Of a DNA stretch of 64,000 nt, positions 1 to 8,661 are shown one piece after another. Position numbers and translations under genes: made by a program. The DNA lies in the NCBI RefSeq assembly GCF_003258315.1, contig NZ_CP030032.1, positions 4,943,501-5,007,500 on the forward strand. The letters run 5' to 3'. The DNA is from Bradymonas sediminis (GTDB taxonomy: Bacteria > Myxococcota_A > Bradymonadia > Bradymonadales > Bradymonadaceae). The notes below the pieces were generated by a model. That model searched no databases. It saw only the letters and a list, made by a program, of their open reading frames with translations, and had not been told where the DNA came from. Position 1 is the first letter of the stretch; every line of letters starts with the position of its first letter.

Positions 1-12
1 AAAAACGCGCGA

Positions 13-46
13 AACGCGAACGCGCAGAGTGTAGCGCGTTCGCGTT
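13..46 (-). terminator. Hairpin downstream of the DUF4476 gene
   Basis: A perfect 13-bp inverted repeat (13-25 with 34-46) encloses an 8-nt loop. On the minus strand the stem is followed by TTT, CGCGCG and a run of five T at the window edge. It lies about 45 bp after the stop of the minus-strand DUF4476 gene, which fits a rho-independent terminator, although the T run is displaced from the stem. Confidence 0.6.
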
Positions 47-92
47 CTATCTCCAAACACGAAGACCTTATTTTTAGCCGCGGGCGCCGCGA

Positions 93-686
93 TTAGATGC
101 CCAGGCGCGCGCGGACCTCACGCTTGGAGGACTCGAAGGTGAACGCCGCGAACACCTGATAGAACGCCTCCGGGTCCAGGACCATCGGGTGCATCAGGAC
201 GGCGGCCTCGATCTTGTCGGAGCTAAAGGTCAGGGCCGACACCACGGAGCTGACCTGGGCGCTGGTGAAATAATTATATTGGGCGGCCAGCGAGACCAGG
301 CCCAGCTTGCCTTCGGAGAACGGCTCGTTGTGGATCTGGGTGAGCAAATGCGAAAATTGTACGTCCGCCATGGGCAAATATATCGGCTCCGGCGGCGCCT
401 CGGTGTGCACATGTTCGTGGACCACGACGTGCTCGTGAACGACGGTGTGGGTGGTGTGCTGGCCATGGTGCGAGTCGTGACGCTTGCTGCGCCTATTGTC
501 GCGGCGCGACGAATCTCGCCGGTCACGCTTGCTCTTCTTATGCTTGTGTTTTTGGGCGGATTGGCTGCTCGAGGTGCCGACGTTGACCTCAATGTTCACC
601 TGCGCCTGGGCCGAGGCGCTGGAGACCATGAAGAAGAGCAGCAGCAGGGCTAATACGGGAGTTGCTTTGCGGGAGTTCATCGCCAA
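93..686 (-). CDS. Exported DUF4476 domain protein
   Basis: 197 aa. The N-terminus is a clear Sec signal peptide (residues about 1-27: charged start, LALLLLFFMV core, ending in SASAQA). A basic, His-rich linker follows (about 45-95, many K/R/H). The C-terminal 85 residues (from about 112, LLTQIHNEPF onward) resemble DUF4476, a helical domain found in exported proteins of Bacteroidetes and deltaproteobacteria with no assigned enzyme activity. The gene stands alone and is followed by a strong hairpin. A function in the envelope or periplasm is inferred only from the signal peptide. Confidence 0.8.
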   Translation of the reverse strand: MAMNSRKATPVLALLLLFFMVSSASAQAQVNIEVNVGTSSSQSAQKHKHKKSKRDRRDSSRRDNRRSKRHDSHHGQHTTHTVVHEHVVVHEHVHTEAPPEPIYLPMADVQFSHLLTQIHNEPFSEGKLGLVSLAAQYNYFTSAQVSSVVSALTFSSDKIEAAVLMHPMVLDPEAFYQVFAAFTFESSKREVRARLGI

Positions 687-821
687 TATCCTTCATCGAA
701 ATCATGGGGTTCATGCGCATTGTGCGCTCTCACACCCTATGACGCGGCCCAAGGCGCGCGTATTCAAATGAATCGAAGCAAATGAATCGACTTATTTGAT
801 TCGCGCGCCTGGGGACGATGG

Positions 822-1877
822 CTACAGGTCCTCCGGCACCGTCCAGGTGGGTTCAAAGCCAGGTTGCCCCCAACAGACGACTTTTGAGGCATCCCCCGTG
901 ACCTCAACCGCACATGTATGGTTGGCGCCGATGGCGATGGCATCAAATGCGCCATCATCTTTGGGCTGAGCCTCGGTCGGGTCCTGGTTGAGCAGGGTGG
1001 CCCCCCAACAAATGATCGCTGCGTCGTTGGTGACCCCGCAAGTGCGCAGATCGTAGCTCGAGATCGCGCTGAACTCGATATCCGGCGAAGGGTTCGGTAT
1101 GGGGCTGGCGAGGCTGGTCCAGCAACGCACCTGACTTGTCTCTAAGGCGATCGCACAGGTCGAGTTCGCGCCTACAGAGACCGCCCGATAGGTATTGGGT
1201 CCCGCTTCGGCGTCGATGGCCGTTTGGATCTTGCTGCTCACGAGCTCATGAAGGTAACCCCAGCATTGTATTTTATCGTCCGCGTCGATGGCGCAGCCGT
1301 GATTTTGGCCAACCGAGATCGCCTTGAAATTGCTCCCATCAGGCGGGAGTAATTGTCCGCGAGTCGGGTTCCAACCCCAGCACTTGATCTTGCCATCGCC
1401 GGCCGTGATACCGCAGGTATCCGACGCGCCGGATGAGATTGACTTAAAGGCATCGGACGGCACAGGCGGTTGCGCTTCAACGTCTCCCCAGCACTCCACG
1501 GTTGAGCCCACTTTTGATAGCGCGCAGGTGTGCCAGTCGCCAGCTTCTACCGATGTGTAGGCGTTGGAAGGAGCGCCGAGGCGTTTCTCGGTGCCTTCTT
1601 CTCCCCAACATTCAAAATAGGAGTCGCTTTTGCGCACGGCGCAGGTATGCGCTTGCCCGGCGGAGAGCGAGTACGCCGAGTTCAGAATTTCGGGCTCGGT
1701 ATTCCCGTCGGGCCCATCGTGGGCGTCCGGGGTATCCTGGGCGTCCGGCGTATTGGCGTTGCCATTTTGATCTGACGCGCCATTGGCTGCGTCGAGCAGC
1801 GCGCACCCGGATAGGAGCATGATGCAGGTGTAGAAGATCGGTAGTGAGAGGCGCGAGCGCACCTTTTGGATGGGCAT
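822..1877 (-). CDS. RCC1-like beta-propeller lipoprotein
   Basis: 351 aa from the ATG at 1877. An upstream in-frame ATG at 1958 would bury the signal sequence, so 1877 is preferred. The signal peptide ends in a lipobox (LLSGC, Cys about residue 26), followed by an Asp/Asn/Pro-rich tether (about 35-60). The rest is about seven repeats of roughly 40 residues, each with the pattern G..HTCA ... CWG, as in RCC1/BNR-type propeller blades. Each repeat carries two Cys, so intrablade disulfides are likely in this exported protein. Such 'RCC1 repeat' lipoproteins are common in myxobacteria-like genomes. The ligand is unknown. Confidence 0.8.
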   Translation of the reverse strand: MPIQKVRSRLSLPIFYTCIMLLSGCALLDAANGASDQNGNANTPDAQDTPDAHDGPDGNTEPEILNSAYSLSAGQAHTCAVRKSDSYFECWGEEGTEKRLGAPSNAYTSVEAGDWHTCALSKVGSTVECWGDVEAQPPVPSDAFKSISSGASDTCGITAGDGKIKCWGWNPTRGQLLPPDGSNFKAISVGQNHGCAIDADDKIQCWGYLHELVSSKIQTAIDAEAGPNTYRAVSVGANSTCAIALETSQVRCWTSLASPIPNPSPDIEFSAISSYDLRTCGVTNDAAIICWGATLLNQDPTEAQPKDDGAFDAIAIGANHTCAVEVTGDASKVVCWGQPGFEPTWTVPEDL

Positions 1878-2014
1878 GAGCGAACCTAAATTAAAATAAA
1901 GTCGACAATAACTTAGCGTATATAAAAGGCGCAGGACCCGAGAAGCGCCAACCGGCAATATAGGCTAGTTGGGCGAAATGAATACCGCCGTTGGGTCGAT
2001 GGCGCAGCCCCGTG

Positions 2015-2128
2015 TTAAAGAACGCCGAAGGTCATGAACGCTGCGATGATCGGCGCGGCGAGCATCGGATGCAGGTAGCCAGCTGCCACGAAAAGCCCCA
2101 ATTCGATATGATAATTATACATTTCCAT
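2015..2128 (-). CDS. Small hydrophobic ORF, possible membrane peptide
   Basis: A 37-codon ORF (starts MEMYNYHIEL, ends FMTFGVL) sits in the 350-bp space between the RCC1-like lipoprotein and the ADP-ribosylglycohydrolase gene. It has a strong Shine-Dalgarno (AAGGAAAGG, 5 nt before ATG) and a continuous hydrophobic stretch (about residues 10-37), so a single membrane span is plausible. No homologue is recognised. The remaining sequence of this gap shows no other feature. It could be a chance ORF. The ribosome binding site and the hydrophobicity are the only support. Confidence 0.4.
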   Translation of the reverse strand: MEMYNYHIELGLFVAAGYLHPMLAAPIIAAFMTFGVL

Positions 2129-2230
2129 TATAGCCTTTCCTTGGCCTAAATTTAGAGAGATCAGCGTGCCTTATCTGGGGCACTCTCCCGGATAGAGCGG
2201 AGTATCTTAAATGCGCGCTCTTCGGAAGAA

Positions 2231-3244
2231 CTAAATAGATAACTCAAAAGCCTCGCGCATCTCCAATTGTTCAAGCCACCTCGCCGGCATTGCCTCATCG
2301 GCGCACATCGCCCCAATGAGGTTCCCCGCGATCGCGCCGGTGCTGTCGCTATCGCCAGAGTGACGCACCGCGAGCCACAGCGCCTCGCGGATGCCATCCT
2401 GGGTGCTGATATCGGCCGTCCTCGCCACCGCGAGCGCCACCGCCAGCGACTCCTCGCCGACCCACCCCTCGCCGAGGGTCACCATATCGTCAAAGCTCAA
2501 CGTCCCGAAGCGGGTCACGCGCCGCGCCGCCTCAACGGCGGCCTGGGTCTCCTGGGCCTCGGGTTCCCGGGCGAGCAGCGCGTCGGCGCGGGCCATCGCC
2601 TGGTCGAAGTCTTGGCCGCGGGCGAGCTCAAAGATCATCGCCGCGAAATACGCCCCGGACAAATACCCGCTCGGATGGCAATGGGTGAGCACGCCAGAGT
2701 CGAGCGCCCAGCCAAAGGCCTGCTCGGCCGACTCGGCCCACAGCCCAAACGGCGCCGAGCGCATGATCGCCCCGCACCCCTTGCTATCGTTGATGCGCGC
2801 GTCGACATCGGGCAAATGCCCGCCGCGGTGCATATGATAGCAACTCGTCAGGCAGGTATTTCCGGGCGCGCGCCGCTTATGCAGGTCTTCGAATTTGAGC
2901 AACTCACTGCGTGAATCCTCCAACTCCTCTAACACCCGCCGATCCTGGGTCGCCAGCCAGTCGACCAGTGAGTCTGCCATGATCTGGCGAAACGCCTCGC
3001 GCTCCCCGGCCACTCCCGCGTCGAGCGCGCGGTGCAGCCCTTCGGCCATAAATAGGGTCATCTGCGTATCGTCGGTAAAGCGCGCCGGCGCCGGCCCCTC
3101 AAAGGCCAGGTCTTCGGGCGGCTCCACGCCGTAGGTGCGCTCGATATACTCGGCTTTATTGAACTCGATCGGCGCGCCCAGGGCGTCGCCGATAGCGCCG
3201 AGCAGAAGACAGCGAGTGGCAAGCGAATCGGTTAAGTGCGACAT
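2231..3244 (-). CDS. ADP-ribosylglycohydrolase family protein
   Basis: 337 aa from the ATG at 3244 (MSHLTDSLATR). An ATG 90 bp upstream adds a tail that is not part of the family. The ADP-ribosylglycohydrolase (DraG/ARH) fold signatures are visible: GAIGDALGAPIEF near residues 16-28, the metal-binding TDDT at 57-60, the central SKGCGAIMRSAP segment and the C-terminal GDSDSTGAIAGNLIGA segment, whose Asp residues complete the two-Mg site. Family members remove ADP-ribose from Arg, Ser or DNA bases, or hydrolyse related small molecules. The substrate cannot be told here. No DraT/ADP-ribosyltransferase is adjacent. Confidence 0.88.
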   Translation of the reverse strand: MSHLTDSLATRCLLLGAIGDALGAPIEFNKAEYIERTYGVEPPEDLAFEGPAPARFTDDTQMTLFMAEGLHRALDAGVAGEREAFRQIMADSLVDWLATQDRRVLEELEDSRSELLKFEDLHKRRAPGNTCLTSCYHMHRGGHLPDVDARINDSKGCGAIMRSAPFGLWAESAEQAFGWALDSGVLTHCHPSGYLSGAYFAAMIFELARGQDFDQAMARADALLAREPEAQETQAAVEAARRVTRFGTLSFDDMVTLGEGWVGEESLAVALAVARTADISTQDGIREALWLAVRHSGDSDSTGAIAGNLIGAMCADEAMPARWLEQLEMREAFELSI

Positions 3245-3382
3245 TTTTGGGGCTCGCAGCGGAGGGGGAAAATGAAATGCATAAAAAAAGTAACTGCGCC
3301 CAATATGGCCTGATGGCGATATGGGCGCAATCACTAAAAATACTGCAATACGATCATTTTAATGATTCGGGAGCCCCGAATC

Positions 3383-3943
3383 TCAGGCGCTCGCCTTCTC
3401 CTCGGCAGCGCTCGCGATCTTCTCGATCCAATCAATCGGGTCTTCGCCCAGGATCCAAAAACCTTCCATATGCGCGTGGCAGATGCTGGTGCGGTCGGCG
3501 CGGCGCCAAAGGGCGATGATGTCGGCGTCGCTGCCGCCGATATAATTCACTTGGCGCAGGCATTCATGCGACTCTTCGGGGTAATATTCCAGCACAACCG
3601 GCGAGCCCCACGGGTCTTCGTAATCGATCTCGACCTCATCCTGAGTCTCGACATAGTCGAAGGCCTGCAGATTGTCGGCCAGCGTTCCTTTGAGGAGGCT
3701 GAAATTCCAGGAATACGGTCCCAGCGCGGTCTGCAGGGCCTCGGTCGTAAGCGAGCTGCGTATGGCCGGTATCGCGGCCTGCGTCAGATATCCCCAGGGG
3801 CCGGTGCCCGGCTCGACTTTCAAGTCGGCGAGGGTCACGCTGACGGCTTCGTCGTCGGCGCCGGCAACGCGCGCCAGGCGCAAGAGCGCCGCGTCGATCA
3901 TGGGTTTGTAAATCTCGGGGGTCTTGCGGGCGGCATAATCCAT
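3383..3943 (-). CDS. Hypothetical protein
   Basis: 186 aa with a good Shine-Dalgarno (CGGAG about 8 nt before the ATG). No signal peptide or membrane segment is seen, so it is probably cytoplasmic. The sequence is rich in acidic residues and aromatics in its second half (for example DYVETQDEVEIDYEDPWG). I do not recognise a family. It is divergent from metH, and the two starts share a 232-bp intergenic region holding a large inverted repeat. Confidence 0.65.
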   Translation of the reverse strand: MDYAARKTPEIYKPMIDAALLRLARVAGADDEAVSVTLADLKVEPGTGPWGYLTQAAIPAIRSSLTTEALQTALGPYSWNFSLLKGTLADNLQAFDYVETQDEVEIDYEDPWGSPVVLEYYPEESHECLRQVNYIGGSDADIIALWRRADRTSICHAHMEGFWILGEDPIDWIEKIASAAEEKASA

Positions 3944-4018
3944 GCGGTTTCTCCGTAAATTAGGATAATTGAGAATCGAGCTTTCGAGTTGTGATGGGGC
4001 GAGGGTATTTCAAAAGCA

Positions 4019-4080
4019 GAGGAGTCGCAACGCGCGGAGGGTGAGCGATCCGAAAGCAGCGCGTTGCCCGCGACCACCTC
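4019..4080 (+). other. Long imperfect inverted repeat in the metH upstream region
   Basis: Three consecutive arms pair across this stretch: GAGG (4019-4022) with CCTC (4077-4080), GTCGC (4024-4028) with GCGAC (4070-4074), and AACGCGC (4029-4035) with GCGCGTT (4059-4065). Between the second and third 3' arms lies a GCCC bulge. The loop is 23 nt. No T run follows, so it is not a simple terminator. It lies about 95 bp before metH in the divergent region and could be a structured mRNA leader or an operator. It does not match the SAH or cobalamin riboswitch consensus that I can recall. Confidence 0.5.
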
Positions 4081-4175
4081 TCGCCTTATTCTCGCCAAAT
4101 GTGTATAGAATGCGCACCCCCTCGCCGGGCTGAATAAGCAGCGCCCGGGCGAGGCTGAATCCCACCCCGAAAAGC

Positions 4176-7100
4176 ATGAGAATAAATATGATAAGCCGCG
4201 ACGCCGTGGAAAAGATCCTCCAAGAACGCATCCTCGTCCTGGACGGGGCGATGGGCACGATGATCCAGAAGCACGACCTGGAGGAGGCGGATTTTCGCGG
4301 CGAGCGCTTTGCGGATCACAGCCATGATCAGCGCGGCAATAATGACCTTTTGACGCTGACCAAACCCGAGGTGATCGAGGGGATTCACACCGCGTTTCTG
4401 GAAGCCGGCGCCGACATTATCGAGACGAATACGTTCAGCTCCCAGCGCATCTCGATGGCCGATTATGGCCTCGAAGACCTCGTCCATGAGCTCAACTTCG
4501 AGGCGGCCCAGCTCGCCCGGCGCGCCGCCGATAAGATGACTGCGAAGACCCCCGAGAAGCCGCGCTTTGTCGCGGGTTCGATCGGGCCGACCAACCGCAC
4601 GCTGAGCCTGTCGCCGGACGTGAGCGACCCGACCTTTCGCGCCTGCACCTTTGACGAGCTCGAGGCGGCCTATGTCGAGCAGATCCGCGGGCTGGTGGCC
4701 GGCGGCGTCGATTTCCTTTTGGTCGAGACCATCTTCGACACCCTCAACGCCAAGGCCGCGATCACGGCGATCCAAAAGGTCGAAGAAGAGACGGGCCACG
4801 AGCTGCCGCTCATCATCTCGGTGACCATCACCGACAATAGCGGGCGCACGCTGTCGGGGCAGACCGTCGAGGCGTTCTGGATCTCGATCGAGCACGCCAA
4901 CCCGCTGCTGGTGGGCATCAACTGCTCGCTGGGGCCGGTCGGCATGCGGCCGTATATGGAGGCGCTGAGCAATATCGCGTCGACCTATACCTCCTGCTAC
5001 CCCAACGCGGGTCTGCCGAACGCGTTTGGCGGCTACGACGAGGGCCCCGAGGAGATGGCCGAGGTCCTGCGCGACTTCATGGCCCAGGGGTGGCTCAACG
5101 TCGTGGGCGGCTGCTGCGGGACCACGCCCGAGCATATCAAAGCCTTCGCCGAAGCGGCCAAAGACTTCGCGCCGCGCGTGCCGGTCGAGCCGATTCCCTA
5201 CACGCGTCTGTCGGGCCTTGAGCCGCTGATTATTCGCCCCGACTCCAATTTCATCCTGATCGGTGAGCGCACCAATATCTCGGGCTCTCGCCGGTTTAAG
5301 CGCTTGATCAAAAATGGGGAGTTCGAGGAGGCCGTGGCTATCGCGCTCGGCCAGGTCGACGGCGGCGCCAATATCATCGACATCAACGTCGACGAGGGGC
5401 TCATCGACTCCGAGGCCGTGATGACCACCTTCCTCAATATCATCGCGACCGAGCCGGGCATCTCGAAGGTGCCGATCATGATCGACAGCTCGCGTTTTTC
5501 GGTGCTCGAGGCGGGCTTAAAATGCGTGCAGGGAAAGGCGGTCGTCAACTCGATCAGCCTTAAAGAGGGAGAGGAAGAGTTCAAGGCCCACGCGCGCCGG
5601 GTGCGCCAATTCGGCGCGGCGGTGGTGGTCATGGCCTTTGACGAGACCGGCCAGGCAACCTCGGTCGAGCGCCGCGTCGAGATCGCCAAGCGCGCGTTCA
5701 AAATCCTGACCGAAGAGGTCGGCTTTGACCCCAAGGATATCTTCTTTGACGCCAATATCCTGACCGTCGCCACCGGCATGGATGAGCATAACGAGTACGG
5801 CATCAACTTCATCGAGGCGGTGCGCCGCATCAAGGAGGTGCTCCCCGAGATCACGACCACCGGCGGGGTGAGCAATGTGTCGTTCTCGTTTCGCGGCAAT
5901 AATGTGGTGCGCGAGGCGATTCACGCCGCGTTTTTGTACCACGCCATCGCCGCCGGGCTCGACTCGGGCATCGTGAACGCCGGGCAATTGACCGTGTATG
6001 ACGACGTCGAGCCCGAGCTTTTGGAGCATGTCGAAGACGTGCTCTTTAATCGGCGCCCCGACGCCACCGACCGCCTGGTCGAGTTCGCCGAGCGCTTCCG
6101 CGGCCAGTCCACCAAGCGCGAGGAGACGCTGGAGTGGCGCGAAGGCACGGTCGAGGAGCGCATCAGCTATGCGCTGGTGCACGGCATCGATAAATTCATC
6201 GTCGAGGACACCGAAGAAGCTCGCCTTAAGCTCGACCGCCCGCTCGACGTGATCGAGGGGCCCTTGATGTCGGGCATGGGCGTGGTGGGCGACCTGTTCG
6301 GGGCGGGCAAGATGTTTTTGCCGCAGGTGGTCAAGAGCGCGCGCGCCATGAAGAAGGCCGTCGCCCATCTTCTCCCTTATATGGAGGGCGAGGGCGGCGG
6401 CGTCGGCGACGCCGGCACCGTGGTCATGGCGACCGTTAAAGGCGACGTCCATGATATCGGCAAGAATATCGTCTCGGTCGTGCTCGGCTGCAATAATTAC
6501 CGGGTCATCGACCTGGGCGTGATGGTGCCGGCCGACAAGATCCTGCAGACCGCCATCGACGAAGACGCCGATTTTGTGGGCCTAAGCGGGCTGATCACGC
6601 CCTCGCTCGACGAGATGGTGCACGTCGCCCGCGAGATGAAGCGGCGCAATATGACCCTGCCGCTTTTGATCGGCGGGGCGACCACGAGCCGGCGGCATAC
6701 GGCGGTGAAGATCGCCGAAGTGTACGGCGAGCCGGTGGTTCATGTGGCCGACGCCTCGCGGGTGACCAACGTCGTCTCGGAGCTGCTCAGCCCCGAGCGG
6801 CGCGACGCGTATATCGCCGAGAACCTCGCCTTCCAGGCGCGCGACCGCGAGCTGCACGCCGGGCGCGGCAAGCGAAAGCTCATCTCGCTCGAAGACGCGC
6901 GCAAAAACCGCACCGAGATCCAATGGCGCGCCGAAGATATGCCGACGCCGAGCTTTGTGGGCGTGCGAAAGGTGCTCGACGTCTCGCTTGAGACCCTGCT
7001 TGAGTATATGGATTGGACGCCGTTTTTCTTCTCCTGGGAGCTTCGCTGCCCCTTCCCCGCGGTGCTCGAGCACGAGGACTTCGGCGAGACGGCGCGCGAG

Positions 7101-7865
7101 CTATATGCGAACGCGCAGCGCATGCTCAAAGAGATTATCGAGGATAAGCTCCTGGTCGCCAACGGCGTCTACGGCATCTTCCCGGCGAACGCGGATGGCG
7201 ACGACGTTTTGCTCTACACCGATGAGTCGCGCAAGACCGTGTTGGAGCGGCTGTGCATGCTGCGCCAGCAGCGCACCACCCGCGGCGAGAAGCAGAAGAA
7301 TATGTGTCTGGCCGATTATGTGGCGCCGGTCGACAGTGGGCTTAAGGATTATTTCGGCGCCTTCGCCGTCACCGGCGGCATCGGCGCCGACGAGCTGGCC
7401 GCCCGCTACGCCGCCGACAACGACGATTATAATAAGATCACCGCCAAGATCCTGGCGGACCGATTCGCCGAGGCCTTCGCCGAATACCTGCACCACCAGG
7501 TGCGCATCGAGCTGGGCTACGGGGCCGACGAGGACTTCAGCAGCGAGGAGTTAATCGAGGAGAAATACCGCGGCATCCGCCCCGCGCCGGGTTACCCGGC
7601 GTGCCCCGACCACACCGAGAAGAAGAAGTTGTGGGAGCTGCTCGACGTCTACGAGAACGCGGGCATCACCCTCACCGAGGGGTGCGCGATGCACCCGGGC
7701 GGGTCGGTCTCGGGCTGGTATTTGTCGCACCCCGAAGCTCGTTATTTCAGCGTCGGCCTCATCCAGCGCGACCAGGTCGAGGAATATGCCGAGCGAAAGG
7801 GCATGACCATCGCCGAGGTCGAGCGCTGGATGGCGCCCAATCTTGGCTATGAGCCCGAAGCCTGA
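4176..7865 (+). CDS. metH: Cobalamin-dependent methionine synthase
   Basis: 1229 aa, full length for MetH. It transfers the methyl group of 5-methyltetrahydrofolate to homocysteine through cobalamin. All four modules are present. The homocysteine domain carries the zinc ligands Cys250, Cys313 and Cys314 (INCSLGP and GGCCGTTP). The pterin domain starts near [16 protein letters not shown] (about 360). The B12 module has [10 protein letters not shown] with the lower-ligand His759, and [13 protein letters not shown]. The C-terminal reactivation domain holds [15 protein letters not shown] and the [14 protein letters not shown] motif that binds S-adenosylmethionine. The start at MRINMISRD has no strong Shine-Dalgarno, and the ATG four codons later is an alternative. 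It is probably transcribed alone. Confidence 0.97.
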   Translation: MRINMISRDAVEKILQERILVLDGAMGTMIQKHDLEEADFRGERFADHSHDQRGNNDLLTLTKPEVIEGIHTAFLEAGADIIETNTFSSQRISMADYGLEDLVHELNFEAAQLARRAADKMTAKTPEKPRFVAGSIGPTNRTLSLSPDVSDPTFRACTFDELEAAYVEQIRGLVAGGVDFLLVETIFDTLNAKAAITAIQKVEEETGHELPLIISVTITDNSGRTLSGQTVEAFWISIEHANPLLVGINCSLGPVGMRPYMEALSNIASTYTSCYPNAGLPNAFGGYDEGPEEMAEVLRDFMAQGWLNVVGGCCGTTPEHIKAFAEAAKDFAPRVPVEPIPYTRLSGLEPLIIRPDSNFILIGERTNISGSRRFKRLIKNGEFEEAVAIALGQVDGGANIIDINVDEGLIDSEAVMTTFLNIIATEPGISKVPIMIDSSRFSVLEAGLKCVQGKAVVNSISLKEGEEEFKAHARRVRQFGAAVVVMAFDETGQATSVERRVEIAKRAFKILTEEVGFDPKDIFFDANILTVATGMDEHNEYGINFIEAVRRIKEVLPEITTTGGVSNVSFSFRGNNVVREAIHAAFLYHAIAAGLDSGIVNAGQLTVYDDVEPELLEHVEDVLFNRRPDATDRLVEFAERFRGQSTKREETLEWREGTVEERISYALVHGIDKFIVEDTEEARLKLDRPLDVIEGPLMSGMGVVGDLFGAGKMFLPQVVKSARAMKKAVAHLLPYMEGEGGGVGDAGTVVMATVKGDVHDIGKNIVSVVLGCNNYRVIDLGVMVPADKILQTAIDEDADFVGLSGLITPSLDEMVHVAREMKRRNMTLPLLIGGATTSRRHTAVKIAEVYGEPVVHVADASRVTNVVSELLSPERRDAYIAENLAFQARDRELHAGRGKRKLISLEDARKNRTEIQWRAEDMPTPSFVGVRKVLDVSLETLLEYMDWTPFFFSWELRCPFPAVLEHEDFGETARELYANAQRMLKEIIEDKLLVANGVYGIFPANADGDDVLLYTDESRKTVLERLCMLRQQRTTRGEKQKNMCLADYVAPVDSGLKDYFGAFAVTGGIGADELAARYAADNDDYNKITAKILADRFAEAFAEYLHHQVRIELGYGADEDFSSEELIEEKYRGIRPAPGYPACPDHTEKKKLWELLDVYENAGITLTEGCAMHPGGSVSGWYLSHPEARYFSVGLIQRDQVEEYAERKGMTIAEVERWMAPNLGYEPEA

Positions 7866-7884
7866 GCTTGAACGCCTCTTGGAC

Positions 7885-7902
7885 AGCGCGCCTCGGCGCG
7901 CT
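7885..7902 (+). terminator. Possible hairpin after metH
   Basis: A perfect 8-bp GC-only stem (AGCGCGCC/GGCGCGCT) with a 2-nt loop lies 20 bp after the metH stop. There is no T tract, so termination is uncertain. Confidence 0.3.
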
Positions 7903-7963
7903 ACAATGGCGCCGCTGTACAACTTCTTTTTCTTAAAATCGCCACTCTATTGAGCCAGTGTCT

Positions 7964-8557
7964 ATGAAAAATATACGTCCCGTACTCTTCGTCCTGATCC
8001 TCGCGCTCACCACGCTCTTCGCGACCAACGCGATGGCCCAGTCTAGACTCAGCGGCACGGGGCAGGGCGGAAGCACGAGCGCCCAGGCGTATTATACCGG
8101 GTACTCCTATTCGCGCGCCGAACTCATCAGCCTGGGCACCTATGACACGCCGCCGGTCGCGTTCGTCTGGGACGTGTTGGACGTCAGCCAGACCCCGGTG
8201 AACTCGCGCATGGACTTCGTGCTCACCCTGGACGCCGATGTGGACACCGTCATCGGGTATTTCGACGCGCAGTCCAAGAAAAAGCAGCCCGTCGCCTCGC
8301 TGCAGCCCAATATTCTGTCCTTCGTGAGCGACCGCGACCTCATCATCCTTGGCCGCAGCATCAATGAGACCCCCGCGCGCTTTACCCTCGGCGGTGCGGG
8401 CACCCATACCTTCGTCATCGACGTGAGCGCGGACGGGGCGAAGACCAAGGTCGTGCTGATGAATAGCGTGCGTGCGCATCTCTTCAGCGGCGTGGTTCCC
8501 CCGCGCGCTCCCCTGACCCCGGTCGGCGCCAATCCGGTGGGCTTCCTGTGGAATTAA
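7964..8557 (+). CDS. Exported hypothetical protein
   Basis: 197 aa from the ATG at 7964 (MKNIRPVLF). A GTG two codons upstream is possible. The N-terminus is a typical signal peptide (about residues 1-24, hydrophobic LFVLILALTTLFATN, then AMAQ). The mature part is Ser/Thr/Val-rich with alternating hydrophobic residues (for example RMDFVLTLDADVDTVIGYFD), suggesting a small beta-sandwich. No catalytic motif or known family is recognised. It is separated from metH by about 100 bp and followed by two hairpins. Confidence 0.65.
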   Translation: MKNIRPVLFVLILALTTLFATNAMAQSRLSGTGQGGSTSAQAYYTGYSYSRAELISLGTYDTPPVAFVWDVLDVSQTPVNSRMDFVLTLDADVDTVIGYFDAQSKKKQPVASLQPNILSFVSDRDLIILGRSINETPARFTLGGAGTHTFVIDVSADGAKTKVVLMNSVRAHLFSGVVPPRAPLTPVGANPVGFLWN

Positions 8558-8576
8558 GCGACCCTTCGCGCCTTTG

Positions 8577-8633
8577 AGGTTCACCTTGAACCTTGTGCAT
8601 GATCTGGACTTTGCCTTATAAGCAAGGTCCAGA
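8577..8633 (+). promoter_or_regulatory. Two tandem hairpins upstream of the acyltransferase gene
   Basis: The first hairpin is AGGTTCA-cct-TGAACCT (8577-8593). The second is a 12-bp stem with one T:G pair, TCTGGACTTTGC-cttataa-GCAAGGTCCAGA (8603-8633). They fill the gap between the exported hypothetical gene and the acyltransferase start at 8662. They could end the upstream transcript or form a leader. No T run follows either stem. Confidence 0.4.
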
Positions 8634-8661
8634 TTCCAGCACTATTTCGAGGGTTTCCCGC

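Noticed and set aside
2161-2397. 78-codon minus-strand frame near the ADP-ribosylglycohydrolase gene
   Set aside because: It lies mostly within the hydrolase coding region in another frame and is arginine-rich, as expected of a GC-rich shadow.
4019-4080. SAH or cobalamin riboswitch upstream of metH
   Set aside because: GAGGAG and GCAAC occur, but the required AGGCUCG and GCGCUCA segments or the B12 box are not in the right order. Kept as an unassigned inverted repeat.
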